NCBI RefSeq assembly: GCF_021730445.1
Contig: NZ_JADNRM010000003.1
Location: forward strand, 97,967-161,966
Direction of reading: 5' to 3'
DNA: 64,000 nt
From: Phocaeicola faecalis
GTDB lineage: Bacteria > Bacteroidota > Bacteroidia > Bacteroidales > Bacteroidaceae
A program made the position numbers and the translations under genes. Positions 1 through 8,509 of the stretch are shown here, one piece after another. The notes below the pieces were generated by a model. The model was not told the DNA's origin, searched no databases, and saw only the letters and a list, made by a program, of their open reading frames with translations. Each line of letters opens with the position of its first letter. Positions within the stretch are counted from its first letter, which is position 1.

Positions 1-411
1 CGTATTTCCCTCCGAAGCTTTAAACTGAAGAAGATAATGCCATGCCTGAAAATAGACTTCGTACTCTCCGCAACGGTAACAGGCATCCTTCAACAAGTCA
101 AACGTCTTTTCCATCATTTCCCCATTCATCCGGAACGTATAATAACGGAAATATTCATAACGGAGCTCCGATTCGCTTTTTACATCTTTCGCCTCCGCTG
201 CCAGCACCAATGCCGTATCAAGTAATTCCGCCGACCAATCTTTATCTATATTCTGCGTAAACACTTTGTGGAGAAACAACGTACGTGTCGTATCTGCGGG
301 CATGGAATGATAAATACGGAAAAGGCTGTCACGCAAAGCGTTATCGTCTAAAGCATGTACAGAAACACACGCCATTATGGTGCAGATATATACAAATAAG
401 ACTCTTTTCAT
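1..411 (-). CDS. Exported sensor-type protein, N-terminal part (truncated by window edge)
   Basis: I read this frame directly from the sequence: 137 codons are open from an ATG at 409-411 to the left edge. The first 20 residues (MKRVLFVYICTIMACVSVHA) form a signal peptide. The rest is helical, with Leu/Ala/Tyr spacing like the TPR-type sensor regions of Bacteroides membrane kinases. The start codon overlaps the stop of the kinase gene upstream in an ATGA arrangement, so the two are translationally coupled in one transcript. By analogy with the 670-residue TPR protein nearby it may be another TPR sensor protein, but the diagnostic C-terminal part is outside the window, so the function is inferred only. 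Confidence 0.75.
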   Translation of the reverse strand, partial: MKRVLFVYICTIMACVSVHALDDNALRDSLFRIYHSMPADTTRTLFLHKVFTQNIDKDWSAELLDTALVLAAEAKDVKSESELRYEYFRYYTFRMNGEMMEKTFDLLKDACYRCGEYEVYFQAWHYLLQFKASEGNT

Positions 412-1508
412 TGCACCACCCTTCCTTCCTGTGTTAATGGATGGGTAAACACCAGACGTGCCCCACCCATATATGCCTGATCCACCCAAATGTCTCCACC
501 CAGCCGGTTGATAATCAATTTACAGATAGACAACCCCAACCCTGTGCCCTGCACGCCTTCATGCAATTTTTCAAAACGACCGAATATGGCTTTCTGCTTC
601 TCCACAGGAATGCCGCATCCCGTATCCATAACCGAGAACTCGGCCCAGCCACATTCATTCACCTTTAATGCCAATGTGATGCTGCCCTCTTTAGTGAACT
701 TTGTCGCATTCACCAACAGATTGATCAGAATTTGTTGCAGACGGCACAAATCGGTTTCGATTGTCAACATAGGGACTTCCGTTTTAAAATCAATCACGGC
801 AGAAGTCTGCTTGATATTGCCCAGCATCCTCACCACGTTGCGGCAGAGAGCCACAACTTCATGAGAGCCCACATCAAACTTCATATTCGTAATGTCCAGA
901 CATGAGATATCCACCACATCACCTATCAAGTTAATCAGCAGATTGGAATTTAAATGAATGACATCATTGCATTGGGCCCGCGTCACCTCGTCCAGTTCCT
1001 GAGTAGTGAGTAGCTCGGAGAAACCGGCCACCGCATTCAGAGGAGTCCTGATTTCATGGCTCATATTAGAAAGGAACAGGCTTTTGTTACGGATAGACTC
1101 CTCTGCCAGTGTTTTCGCTTCTTGATATTGATTCCTAGACTTTATCAATTCCCTCCTCTCCCTTCCCAAATAAATCAAACCGCCCAAAAGCAGTGACAAA
1201 AGGAACAATAGAACTCCGAAAATCAGTTCCCACAAGCGAGTCTGCTGCCGGTTGGCCTGCCACTCCAGTTCATCAATAGAATATTTTTTCCGCATATCCT
1301 CCACCCGGTCCACAGTGCAGGTCCGGAAGAGCGAGTCACTTCTTTCTATCAGTTTACTATATTCCTTGGCAGCTTCTTCATAATCGCCTCTTTCCATCTT
1401 TTGCTCCGCATCAAGCCAGTACAGACTATCTTCACCTACCTCTTCTGCATCAAGTGGCAAGAACGACAACCCAAACAAAACAAATGCCAAAGATATCAAC
1501 CGTTTCAT
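408..1508 (-). CDS. Membrane sensor histidine kinase
   Basis: A 366-residue protein with a signal peptide (about 1-21), a short periplasmic helical stretch (about 22-90), one membrane segment (about 92-113), a coiled-coil linker and a complete kinase core. The phospho-accepting His is H151 in a SHEIRTPLNA box. The N box is ILINLLVNATKF, G1 is DTGCGIP and G2 is GTGLGLSIC, so all ATP-binding motifs are intact. It should autophosphorylate in response to an unknown envelope signal. No response regulator gene is adjacent in the visible part, making it an orphan kinase here. It is the first gene of an operon with the edge-truncated gene, which it overlaps by 4 bp. A good promoter match lies at 1532-1561. 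Confidence 0.9.
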   Translation of the reverse strand: MKRLISLAFVLFGLSFLPLDAEEVGEDSLYWLDAEQKMERGDYEEAAKEYSKLIERSDSLFRTCTVDRVEDMRKKYSIDELEWQANRQQTRLWELIFGVLLFLLSLLLGGLIYLGRERRELIKSRNQYQEAKTLAEESIRNKSLFLSNMSHEIRTPLNAVAGFSELLTTQELDEVTRAQCNDVIHLNSNLLINLIGDVVDISCLDITNMKFDVGSHEVVALCRNVVRMLGNIKQTSAVIDFKTEVPMLTIETDLCRLQQILINLLVNATKFTKEGSITLALKVNECGWAEFSVMDTGCGIPVEKQKAIFGRFEKLHEGVQGTGLGLSICKLIINRLGGDIWVDQAYMGGARLVFTHPLTQEGRVVQ

Positions 1509-1531
1509 TTTACTAATTTGTGTAACAATGA

Positions 1532-1561
1532 CAAAGGTAACCTTTTAAAAGAAAGAATCAA
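1532..1561 (-). promoter_or_regulatory. Bacteroides-type promoter for the kinase operon
   Basis: On the minus strand a -33 TTG (1559-1561) is followed after 19 bp by the -7 box TACCTTTG (1532-1539), matching the Bacteroides housekeeping sigma consensus TTTG-N19/21-TAnnTTTG. It lies 24 bp upstream of the kinase start and just beyond the gpmI terminator hairpin. Confidence 0.7.
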
Positions 1562-1572
1562 TATGTACATCA

Positions 1573-1617
1573 TAAAAAAAGAGGTGTTTCAAGAAACTAT
1601 ATGTTCTCAAAACACCA
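1573..1617 (-). terminator. Terminator downstream of gpmI
   Basis: Arms at 1583-1595 and 1604-1616 pair over 13 bp. On the minus strand the two mismatches become G-U wobbles, and the stem is followed by a seven-T run (complement of 1574-1580). It begins 27 bp after the gpmI stop codon. Confidence 0.75.
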
Positions 1618-1643
1618 CTTCGGTTCAGAAATATTGAAAATAA

Positions 1644-3158
1644 TTACTTAATCAAATCTTTTCCTGTCATTTCTGCCGGCTGTGACATACCCAGAATATG
1701 CAGGATAGAAGGAGCAACGTCTGCCAACACACCATTTTCCACTTTTGCATCCTTATTGGAAGTAACGTATACAAACGGAACAGGGTTCAATGAGTGAGCC
1801 GTGTTAGGAGTGCCGTCTTCATTCAATGCATGGTCGGCATTACCGTGATCGGCTATGATAATAATTTCATAATCATTGGCTTTGGCTGCTTCCACTGTAT
1901 CTTTCACACATTCGTCAATCGCCTTGACAGCTTTCTCTATTGCACCATAGATACCGGTGTGACCTACCATGTCGCCGTTGGCATAGTTCACAACAATAAA
2001 ATCGAACTTTTGAGTATTGATAGCTTCCACCAGTTTGTCTTTCACTTCGTAAGCGCTCATTTCCGGCTTCAGGTCGTAGGTAGCCACCTTCGGCGATGGA
2101 ACCAGAATACGTTCTTCAGCATCATACGGAGTCTCACGGCCACCGTTGAAGAAGAAAGTCACGTGAGCATATTTCTCTGTTTCAGCGATATGCAACTGAG
2201 TTTTGCCGTTAGCTGCCAGATATTCGCCCAGCGTGTTCTGCACATTTTCTTTATCGAACAAGATATGTACTCCCTTGAAAGATGCATCATACGGAGTCAT
2301 GCAATAGAACTGCAAGCCCGGAATAGTATGCATACCCTGTTCGGGCATATCCTGCTGAGTCAAAACAACAGTCAATTCTTTAGCACGGTCATTACGGTAA
2401 TTGAAGAAGATAACCACATCACCTTCTTTAATGGTGCCGTCTACTGTAGAGTTGTTAATCGGTTTGATAAATTCATCGGTAACACCTTCATCATAAGACT
2501 CCTGCATAGCCTGAACCATGTCGGCAGCCTGTTTTCCTTTACCCTCAACCAACAAGTCGTATGCTTCTTTCACACGTTCCCAACGTTTGTCACGGTCCAT
2601 AGCATAGAAACGGCCTACGATAGAGGCAATCTTTCCGGCTGACTGTTCGCAGTGCGCAGTCAGTTGTTCGATAAAACCTTTACCGCTCTTCGGGTCAGTG
2701 TCACGGCCATCCATAAAACAGTGAATAAATGTATTCTCAATACCATATTCTTTAGCGATATCGCAAAGTTTGAACAAGTGATCGAATGAACTGTGTACAC
2801 CACCGTTAGAAGTCAATCCCATGAAGTGAATGTTCTTGCCGTTTTCTTTAGCATAAGAAAAAGCAGAGACAATCTCAGGATTCTTCATGATACTATTGTC
2901 AGCACAGGCACGGTTAATCTTTACCAAATCCTGGTAAACGATACGTCCGGCACCGATATTCAAGTGTCCTACTTCAGAGTTACCCATTTGTCCATCAGGC
3001 AAACCAACATTTTCACCGCTGGCCTGCAATTCAGAGTGCGGATAATTAGCCAACAGACTATCCCAATAAGGAGTAGGAGTATTAAAGATTACATCGTCTT
3101 TACCTTGGTCGCCGATACCCCAGCCATCAAGAATCATTAAAAGGGCTTTTTTGCTCAT
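1644..3158 (-). CDS. gpmI: 2,3-bisphosphoglycerate-independent phosphoglycerate mutase
   Basis: A 504-residue protein of the usual length for the cofactor-independent mutase, which interconverts 3- and 2-phosphoglycerate in glycolysis using two metal ions. The N-terminal LLMILDGWG holds the metal ligand D11. The phosphoserine nucleophile is S61 in [14 protein letters not shown]. The C-terminal metal motifs [10 protein letters not shown] and the [11 protein letters not shown] stretch are present. It is a single cytoplasmic two-domain alkaline-phosphatase-superfamily enzyme. It is transcribed alone: a -7 box lies upstream at 3201-3208 and a hairpin terminator downstream. Confidence 0.97.
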   Translation of the reverse strand: MSKKALLMILDGWGIGDQGKDDVIFNTPTPYWDSLLANYPHSELQASGENVGLPDGQMGNSEVGHLNIGAGRIVYQDLVKINRACADNSIMKNPEIVSAFSYAKENGKNIHFMGLTSNGGVHSSFDHLFKLCDIAKEYGIENTFIHCFMDGRDTDPKSGKGFIEQLTAHCEQSAGKIASIVGRFYAMDRDKRWERVKEAYDLLVEGKGKQAADMVQAMQESYDEGVTDEFIKPINNSTVDGTIKEGDVVIFFNYRNDRAKELTVVLTQQDMPEQGMHTIPGLQFYCMTPYDASFKGVHILFDKENVQNTLGEYLAANGKTQLHIAETEKYAHVTFFFNGGRETPYDAEERILVPSPKVATYDLKPEMSAYEVKDKLVEAINTQKFDFIVVNYANGDMVGHTGIYGAIEKAVKAIDECVKDTVEAAKANDYEIIIIADHGNADHALNEDGTPNTAHSLNPVPFVYVTSNKDAKVENGVLADVAPSILHILGMSQPAEMTGKDLIK

Positions 3159-3200
3159 AATCTTATTTTTGTTTAAAGTTTATCCTCGCTTTTACGGGTG

Positions 3201-3208
3201 CAAAGGTA
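3201..3208 (-). promoter_or_regulatory. -7 box upstream of gpmI
   Basis: TACCTTTG on the minus strand, 43 bp upstream of the gpmI start. No TTG lies at the expected 19-21 bp, so only the -7 half of the promoter is supported. Confidence 0.5.
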
Positions 3209-3247
3209 CAAAAAAGCCCTGTCAATGAATCATGTTTCACTTATTTT

Positions 3248-5260
3248 TTATTGTGGAAGTTCGAAGATAAAACGCAGCCCCTCTTTGAATTCTTCATCTT
3301 TCCATAAATGAGCATTCATGCGTTCGGCAATCATCTTGCACACCAGCCAGGTCACATCATCATTGGCACCGGCAGAGGCTGCGCCGGCGGCAGATACATT
3401 TCCTGTTCCGGCTATCAAGACCGAGGCCACATTCTTCTCCGGTTCCAAACGATAAGAAACAACAATACGCCCCTCCTCCGTTATTTGGTTGATACGGTTC
3501 AGCAAATGCCCCAATACATAACTGAAATAAGTCTGGTTAGTGCGTACTGTATCATTCTCAGGATCTCCTTCCAACACATACTCTACCTTCTCGTGAGGAG
3601 CATTTCTTCTCACATCATCCACTTCACGCATACACAACGTATGTATATTGGTCCAGTCCAATGGCAAGGAACCGTCACACGTATCCAGTCGCGCTATCTC
3701 CTGTATATCATCCAATGTCCGGTTTATCTGTCCCGAATTGTCACTGATAATCTTCAGGAAAGCAACCGATTCCTTTTCTTCTACCTTATTATCTATCAGA
3801 AAATCAGAAAAGCCTTTTATGGCATTCAAAGGAGCTAATATTTCATTGCAAAGATTACGCAGAAAAGCATATTTCATTTTTTCGCTCTCTTTCAACCGTT
3901 CTCCGGCAGCAATCAATTGGTTATTCGCATCCAACAATCTCCGGTTGAGTCCTTTCGTCTTACGCAAAAAGAAAATAATATAGAAAATAGTGCAGACAGC
4001 CAATACAAAAAGGGTCAGCAATAAAAAGACTTGCATCCGGCTCTTTTGCGCTTCCAGTGCCTGCTTTTCAATAATCAGTTCATCTACTTTCTGATTAATG
4101 GCAGTCTCTCGGGCGTCATTTGCTTCCGTATAACTCTTTACCTTCTCTTTTAATTCATCATACGCCTTATATGCCAGATACGCTTCTTTATAGCGATGCA
4201 GGCTATCGCAATAGTTCACTTTTTCCAAAGCAAAAGGAAGAGCATATTCATCCTTCTTCAACTCTGCGAAATGAGCGATAAGAGAATCACATATATTCAC
4301 CACTTTATCATAATTTCCGAGCGTTAAATAGTAATTATAGGAGGTGAAAAGATATTCATAAGTAGGTGTAAAACTTGCATCTTCGGGGTAGTCATGGTTC
4401 AATTTGACAAACCCTCTGTAATATTCGGCCGCCTTTTCCTTTCCCAAGATGTTCGATGAACATGCCAGCATCCCGTAAGCATTCAGGAAATGACGCTGGT
4501 TCATCAGATAACGTTTCTTTTCTTTCAGGCTTGCCTTATATTTGTTCAGCATATCCAAATAACGAAGTGCATAATTCACTCTATCCGCTTCCTGAAGACA
4601 GTTTCCACAAATCATATAAAAAGAGTTGGGGCGGAACAACATACCTATCCGCACAGGCAAATCTTCCGTCAACATCAAGACTTCATCCAAATAAACCACC
4701 ACCTCTTTAGACTTCTCCACATCTCCTGTATCCGCACGCCGTCCGGCTATGACTCCCAACAAATAGTAATCGGATATCTTCTCCAGTGTGGAAGCATCCT
4801 TTTTTGTTTTCAACCTCACCAATACCTCCGTCGTCAGGCTATCCGCTTCCGCCCCATCCGTGTAATAAACCACACGAACATCCATTATGGTTTTCATAAA
4901 TGCAAGCAGGTGTTCTTTATATGGACTGTCCTGCAAGCTACGTTCCGCCTCAGCTATATAATACCTCGCAGTGTCTTTGATATCTTTATTCACATAATAG
5001 GCCATAATCTCACGCAAGGCCTCTTCTTTATGATATTCGTCTTTCTTCTCCAGTGCGACCTGATAAAGTTTCTTTGCCCATTGCAAATGCTCTGCCCCAC
5101 GGGTAGCATCCATAGAGTTCGTCAAAACTTCCAGATTATTCTCTTTGGCAATAACACGGTCAGACCTTTGCCCGTACTGCCCGTCGTTCAGCGCTTGTAC
5201 TTGAAGAATTCCAAAGGACCATCCCAAGAACAGGATTAATAAATAGAGGTTTCTCATCAC
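3248..5260 (-). CDS. TPR sensor protein with a degenerate histidine-kinase domain
   Basis: A 670-residue protein with a signal peptide (1-23), a TPR-like helical periplasmic region (about 50-375), a coiled coil, a membrane helix (MQVFLLLTLFVLAVCTIFYI, about residues 409-430) and a second coiled coil leading to a HisKA-like segment. In that segment the canonical SHEIRTPLNAI reads CNEILAPLNAI, so the phospho-accepting His is replaced by N472. The ATPase half is also eroded: the N box reads HLLNRINQIT, the G1 DxGxG motif is absent (IAGTGNVSAAG), and the Gly-rich G2 is not recognisable. The fold probably remains but catalysis should not. It is likely a signalling pseudokinase or scaffold. It is divergent from fucR and has its own promoter at 5301-5331. 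Confidence 0.85.
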   Translation of the reverse strand: MMRNLYLLILFLGWSFGILQVQALNDGQYGQRSDRVIAKENNLEVLTNSMDATRGAEHLQWAKKLYQVALEKKDEYHKEEALREIMAYYVNKDIKDTARYYIAEAERSLQDSPYKEHLLAFMKTIMDVRVVYYTDGAEADSLTTEVLVRLKTKKDASTLEKISDYYLLGVIAGRRADTGDVEKSKEVVVYLDEVLMLTEDLPVRIGMLFRPNSFYMICGNCLQEADRVNYALRYLDMLNKYKASLKEKKRYLMNQRHFLNAYGMLACSSNILGKEKAAEYYRGFVKLNHDYPEDASFTPTYEYLFTSYNYYLTLGNYDKVVNICDSLIAHFAELKKDEYALPFALEKVNYCDSLHRYKEAYLAYKAYDELKEKVKSYTEANDARETAINQKVDELIIEKQALEAQKSRMQVFLLLTLFVLAVCTIFYIIFFLRKTKGLNRRLLDANNQLIAAGERLKESEKMKYAFLRNLCNEILAPLNAIKGFSDFLIDNKVEEKESVAFLKIISDNSGQINRTLDDIQEIARLDTCDGSLPLDWTNIHTLCMREVDDVRRNAPHEKVEYVLEGDPENDTVRTNQTYFSYVLGHLLNRINQITEEGRIVVSYRLEPEKNVASVLIAGTGNVSAAGAASAGANDDVTWLVCKMIAERMNAHLWKDEEFKEGLRFIFELPQ

Positions 5261-5296
5261 CTTTAAAGTGTTTGGTTAATTTTAATGTCGACCCAA

Positions 5297-5331
5297 GTGA
5301 CAAAAATAACCAATTGTCACATATCATCCAA
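5297..5331 (-). promoter_or_regulatory. Promoter with overlapping dyad (candidate operator) for the TPR pseudokinase gene
   Basis: On the minus strand TTG (5329-5331), 20 bp, then TATTTTTG (5301-5308) fits the Bacteroides promoter. A perfect 7-bp inverted repeat GTGACAA-N10-TTGTCAC (5297-5303 and 5314-5320) covers the -7 box and part of the spacer, the position expected of a repressor operator. Confidence 0.6.
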
Positions 5332-5415
5332 CATAATCTATGATATTATTTCTGCAGAAAATAAACAGAATGATTAATCTCTGCAAAACCGTGTTGCAAA
5401 ACATACCAATTCATC

Positions 5416-5446
5416 TTGCTGTTTATAAATAAATTACATTTCTTTG
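5416..5446 (+). promoter_or_regulatory. Possible fucR promoter
   Basis: TTG (5416-5418), 20 bp, TTTCTTTG (5439-5446). The -7 differs from TAnnTTTG at its second base, so this is a weak match. It lies 52 bp upstream of the fucR start. Confidence 0.35.
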
Positions 5447-5498
5447 CATCGGGACAGTTCAGCACAGTTGACGTCTGAATTTAATTCTTGAATAACAC

Positions 5499-6479
5499 AT
5501 GAAGATAACCTTTGGACAACAGACAACGAAAGTGAAGCAATTGGCTGATTTAATTAGTCAAGAGATTTCCACGGGCACCTACGAATCGGACTGTGCATTG
5601 CCCTCCATCAATCAATTAAGCCGTAACTACCATGTTTCGAGAGATACGGTCTTCAAGGCTTTTATCGACTTGAAAGACCGCGGCATGATTGATTCCACTC
5701 CCGGCAAAGGGTATTATGTCACCAATAAATTAAAGAACATTCTATTACTGCTGGATGAATACTCTCAGTTCAAATATTCACTTTACAACAGTTTCATCAA
5801 GAGGCTATCAATTAATTACAAAGTGGACCTGCTCTTTCACCAATATAACGAAAGACTCTTCAACACCATTATCCGCGAATCATCGGGAAGGTATAACAAA
5901 TATATCGTGATGAACTTTGACAATGAGAAGTTCTCCAGCAATCTTTATAAGATAGAGCCATCCAAACTATTGCTACTGGACTTCGGGAAGTTCGACAAAA
6001 AAGGATATTCGTATGTATGCCAAGATTTTGATGATGGATTTTATCAGGCATTGAACCGTTTGGAAAAGCAATTGGGTAAATATGAGAAACTCATCCTATT
6101 GCTTCCCCGCGAAAGCAAGCATCCCGGCAGCAGTAGCAGATATTTTATAAAATTCTGCCGTGAGAGACAACTGAAAGGAGAAATAATCGACAATACCGAC
6201 GAAATAAACATAAAGAAAGGAGAAGCATATATAGTCATACGCCAGATAGATGTGGTGAATATCATTAAGAGAAGCCGCAGCGAAGGGCTAAAATGCGGAA
6301 GCGATTTCGGGCTATTGGCCTACAATGACACTCCCTCTTATGAAGTGATTGACCAAGGCATTACTTCTATAAGCATTGACTGGGAGCAAATGGGAAAGCT
6401 GGCAGCAGATTTTGTCCTGTCAGGCAAAGAAATAAAAGAATATCTGCCAACCGAAGTACACATCAGGCATTCTTTATAG
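5499..6479 (+). CDS. fucR: GntR-family fucose-operon regulator
   Basis: A 326-residue protein. An N-terminal GntR winged helix (about 10-77) carries the ALPSINQLSRNYHVSRDTVFKAF pattern, split here as recognition helix and wing, ending in PGKGYYV. It is followed by a LacI/periplasmic-binding-like effector domain (about 80-326) with the late motif GLLAYNDTPSYEVIDQGITSI. Position directly upstream of fucI matches the Bacteroides fucR-fucI arrangement, in which FucR represses the fucose genes and is relieved by L-fucose. The same role is inferred here from the domain plan and context. It is 54 bp from fucI, probably one transcript. Confidence 0.88.
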   Translation: MKITFGQQTTKVKQLADLISQEISTGTYESDCALPSINQLSRNYHVSRDTVFKAFIDLKDRGMIDSTPGKGYYVTNKLKNILLLLDEYSQFKYSLYNSFIKRLSINYKVDLLFHQYNERLFNTIIRESSGRYNKYIVMNFDNEKFSSNLYKIEPSKLLLLDFGKFDKKGYSYVCQDFDDGFYQALNRLEKQLGKYEKLILLLPRESKHPGSSSRYFIKFCRERQLKGEIIDNTDEINIKKGEAYIVIRQIDVVNIIKRSRSEGLKCGSDFGLLAYNDTPSYEVIDQGITSISIDWEQMGKLAADFVLSGKEIKEYLPTEVHIRHSL

Positions 6480-6533
6480 CGAGAAAATAGAAGTCAAAAA
6501 ACATATAATTAAAAACTTATTATCAATAATATC

Positions 6534-8309
6534 ATGGAAAAGTATCCGAAAATCGGGATTCGTCCCACTATCGACGGCCGCCAGGGTGGTGTTCGTGAAA
6601 GTCTTGAAGAAAAGACTATGAATTTGGCAAAAGCTGTTGCCGAACTAATCTCCACTAATTTGAAGAATGGTGACGGCAGTCCTGTGGAATGTGTCATTGC
6701 CGACAGTACCATCGGACGTGTAGGCGAAAGCGCTGCCTGTGCCGAGAAATTTGAACGCGAAGGTGTAGGAGCCACCATTACTGTGACCAGTTGCTGGTGT
6801 TATGGTTCGGAAACAATGGATATGAACCCGCACTGGCCCAAAGCCGTATGGGGCTTCAACGGAACGGAACGTCCGGGAGCCGTATATCTGGCAGCAGTAT
6901 TGGCGGGACATGCACAGAAAGGTCTTCCTGCATTTGGCATCTATGGACATGATGTACAAGATTTGGACGACAATACCATTCCGGCAGATGTAGCCGAAAA
7001 ACTGTTGCGTTTTGCCCGCGCTGCCATGGCTGTTGCCAATATGCGTGGAAAGAGCTATCTTTCTTTCGGCAGTGTCTGCATGGGTATCGCCGGTTCTATC
7101 GTAGACCCGAACTTCTTCCAAGAATATTTGGGCATCCGCAATGAGAGCGTGGATGAAACAGAAATCCTGCGCCGCATGGAAGAGGGCATCTATGATCACG
7201 AAGAATATGCCAAAGCGATGGCATGGACTGAAAAATATTGTAAGCCCAATGAAGGCGAAGACTTTAAGAACCGCCCAGAAAAGCGCAAAACACGTGAACA
7301 GAAAGATCAGGATTGGGAATTCATTGTGAAAATGACACTCATCATGCGTGACCTGATGACCGGTAATCCTAAACTGCGTGAAATGGGATACAAAGAAGAA
7401 GCCATCGGACACAATGCCATTGCTGCCGGCTTCCAAGGACAACGCCAATGGACTGACTGGAAACCCAACGGTGACTTTACCGAAGCATTATTAAATACCA
7501 CTTTCGACTGGAACGGTATCCGCGAAGCCTTTGTCTTGGCTACCGAAAATGATGCCTGCAACGGTGTTGCTATGCTATTCGGTCATTTACTGAGCGGTTG
7601 CGGCCAGATGTTCTCGGACATCCGTACTTACTGGAGCCCCGAAGCTGTAAAACGTGTCACCGGCAAGGAACTGACCGGAATGGCCCAGAATGGTATTATC
7701 CACCTCATCAATTCAGGTGCTACTACATTGGATGCCACCGGTGAAAGCCGTAATGCTGCCGGAGAGCCCTGCATGAAGCCCAATTGGGAAATGACCGAAG
7801 CGGACATGGAAGCCTGTCTGAAAGCGACAACTTGGTATCCGGCAGACCGCGACTATTTCCGTGGCGGCGGTTTCTCTTCCAACTTCCTGTCAAAAGGCGG
7901 TATGCCTGTAACCATGATGCGTCTCAACCTGGTCAAAGGCCTCGGCCCCGTATTACAGTTGGCTGAAGGATGGACAGTGGATATCGACCCGGAAATCCAC
8001 AATATATTGAATATGCGTACCGACCCCACTTGGCCCACCACTTGGTTCGTTCCGCGCCTGTGCGACAAACCGGCATTCAAAGATGTATATTCAGTAATGA
8101 ACAACTGGGGCGCAAACCACGGTGCCATCAGTTACGGTCACATCGGACAAGACCTTATCACACTGGCTTCTATGCTCCGCATCCCGGTATGCATGCATAA
8201 TATAGAAGACGATAAGATTTTCCGTCCGGCAGCATGGAACGCTTTCGGTATGGACAAAGAAGGTTCGGACTATAGAGCTTGCACTACTTACGGGCCTATC
8301 TACAAATAA
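6534..8309 (+). CDS. fucI: L-fucose isomerase
   Basis: A 591-residue protein of full family length. It converts L-fucose to L-fuculose (and D-arabinose to D-ribulose) in the cytoplasm using Mn2+. The three metal ligands known from E. coli FucI (E337, D361, H528) are matched one residue on: E338 in [10 protein letters not shown]362 in MFSDIRTYW and H529 in [11 protein letters not shown]. The N-terminal [20 protein letters not shown] is typical. The start follows a short A-rich leader 54 bp after fucR. Unusually, no fuculokinase or fuculose-phosphate aldolase gene follows; a repeat element and then the permease come next. Confidence 0.97.
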   Translation: MEKYPKIGIRPTIDGRQGGVRESLEEKTMNLAKAVAELISTNLKNGDGSPVECVIADSTIGRVGESAACAEKFEREGVGATITVTSCWCYGSETMDMNPHWPKAVWGFNGTERPGAVYLAAVLAGHAQKGLPAFGIYGHDVQDLDDNTIPADVAEKLLRFARAAMAVANMRGKSYLSFGSVCMGIAGSIVDPNFFQEYLGIRNESVDETEILRRMEEGIYDHEEYAKAMAWTEKYCKPNEGEDFKNRPEKRKTREQKDQDWEFIVKMTLIMRDLMTGNPKLREMGYKEEAIGHNAIAAGFQGQRQWTDWKPNGDFTEALLNTTFDWNGIREAFVLATENDACNGVAMLFGHLLSGCGQMFSDIRTYWSPEAVKRVTGKELTGMAQNGIIHLINSGATTLDATGESRNAAGEPCMKPNWEMTEADMEACLKATTWYPADRDYFRGGGFSSNFLSKGGMPVTMMRLNLVKGLGPVLQLAEGWTVDIDPEIHNILNMRTDPTWPTTWFVPRLCDKPAFKDVYSVMNNWGANHGAISYGHIGQDLITLASMLRIPVCMHNIEDDKIFRPAAWNAFGMDKEGSDYRACTTYGPIYK

Positions 8310-8322
8310 CAATTACACGTGG

Positions 8323-8466
8323 GTGTGTCAAAACGTCGATAATGCTGTCGTTTCGTTCGTAGGGGCGAGGTTCGCTCGCCCGAAAACAGTTTGCTTTGTG
8401 CCTTCGGGCAGGCAAATCCTGCCCCTACAACTGACGATGGGATAGGTCGGTTTAGTTTTGACACAC
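8323..8466 (+). mobile_element. MITE-like element, copy A (between fucI and fucP)
   Basis: A 144-bp non-coding element bounded by perfect 12-bp inverted ends, GTGTGTCAAAAC (8323-8334) and GTTTTGACACAC (8455-8466). Inside lie a second nested pair GTAGGGGC/GCCCCTAC (8359-8366 and 8421-8428) and two perfect 7-bp hairpins with 5-nt loops (GGGCGAG/CTCGCCC and GGGCAGG/CCTGCCC), so the whole can fold as a three-way cruciform. The second copy at 10182-10325 has the same length and about five differences. No transposase is present and no clear target duplication is visible. Confidence 0.85.
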
Positions 8467-8509
8467 TCCGTCAATGAATACCTTATATATACTTTGAAGA
8501 AAACAAACC

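Noticed and set aside
1794..2642. 282-codon frame on the plus strand
   Set aside because: It lies wholly antisense to gpmI, which has full family motifs; the frame has no recognisable protein pattern.
6645..7448. 267-codon minus-strand frame
   Set aside because: Antisense shadow of fucI, whose catalytic residues are all conserved.
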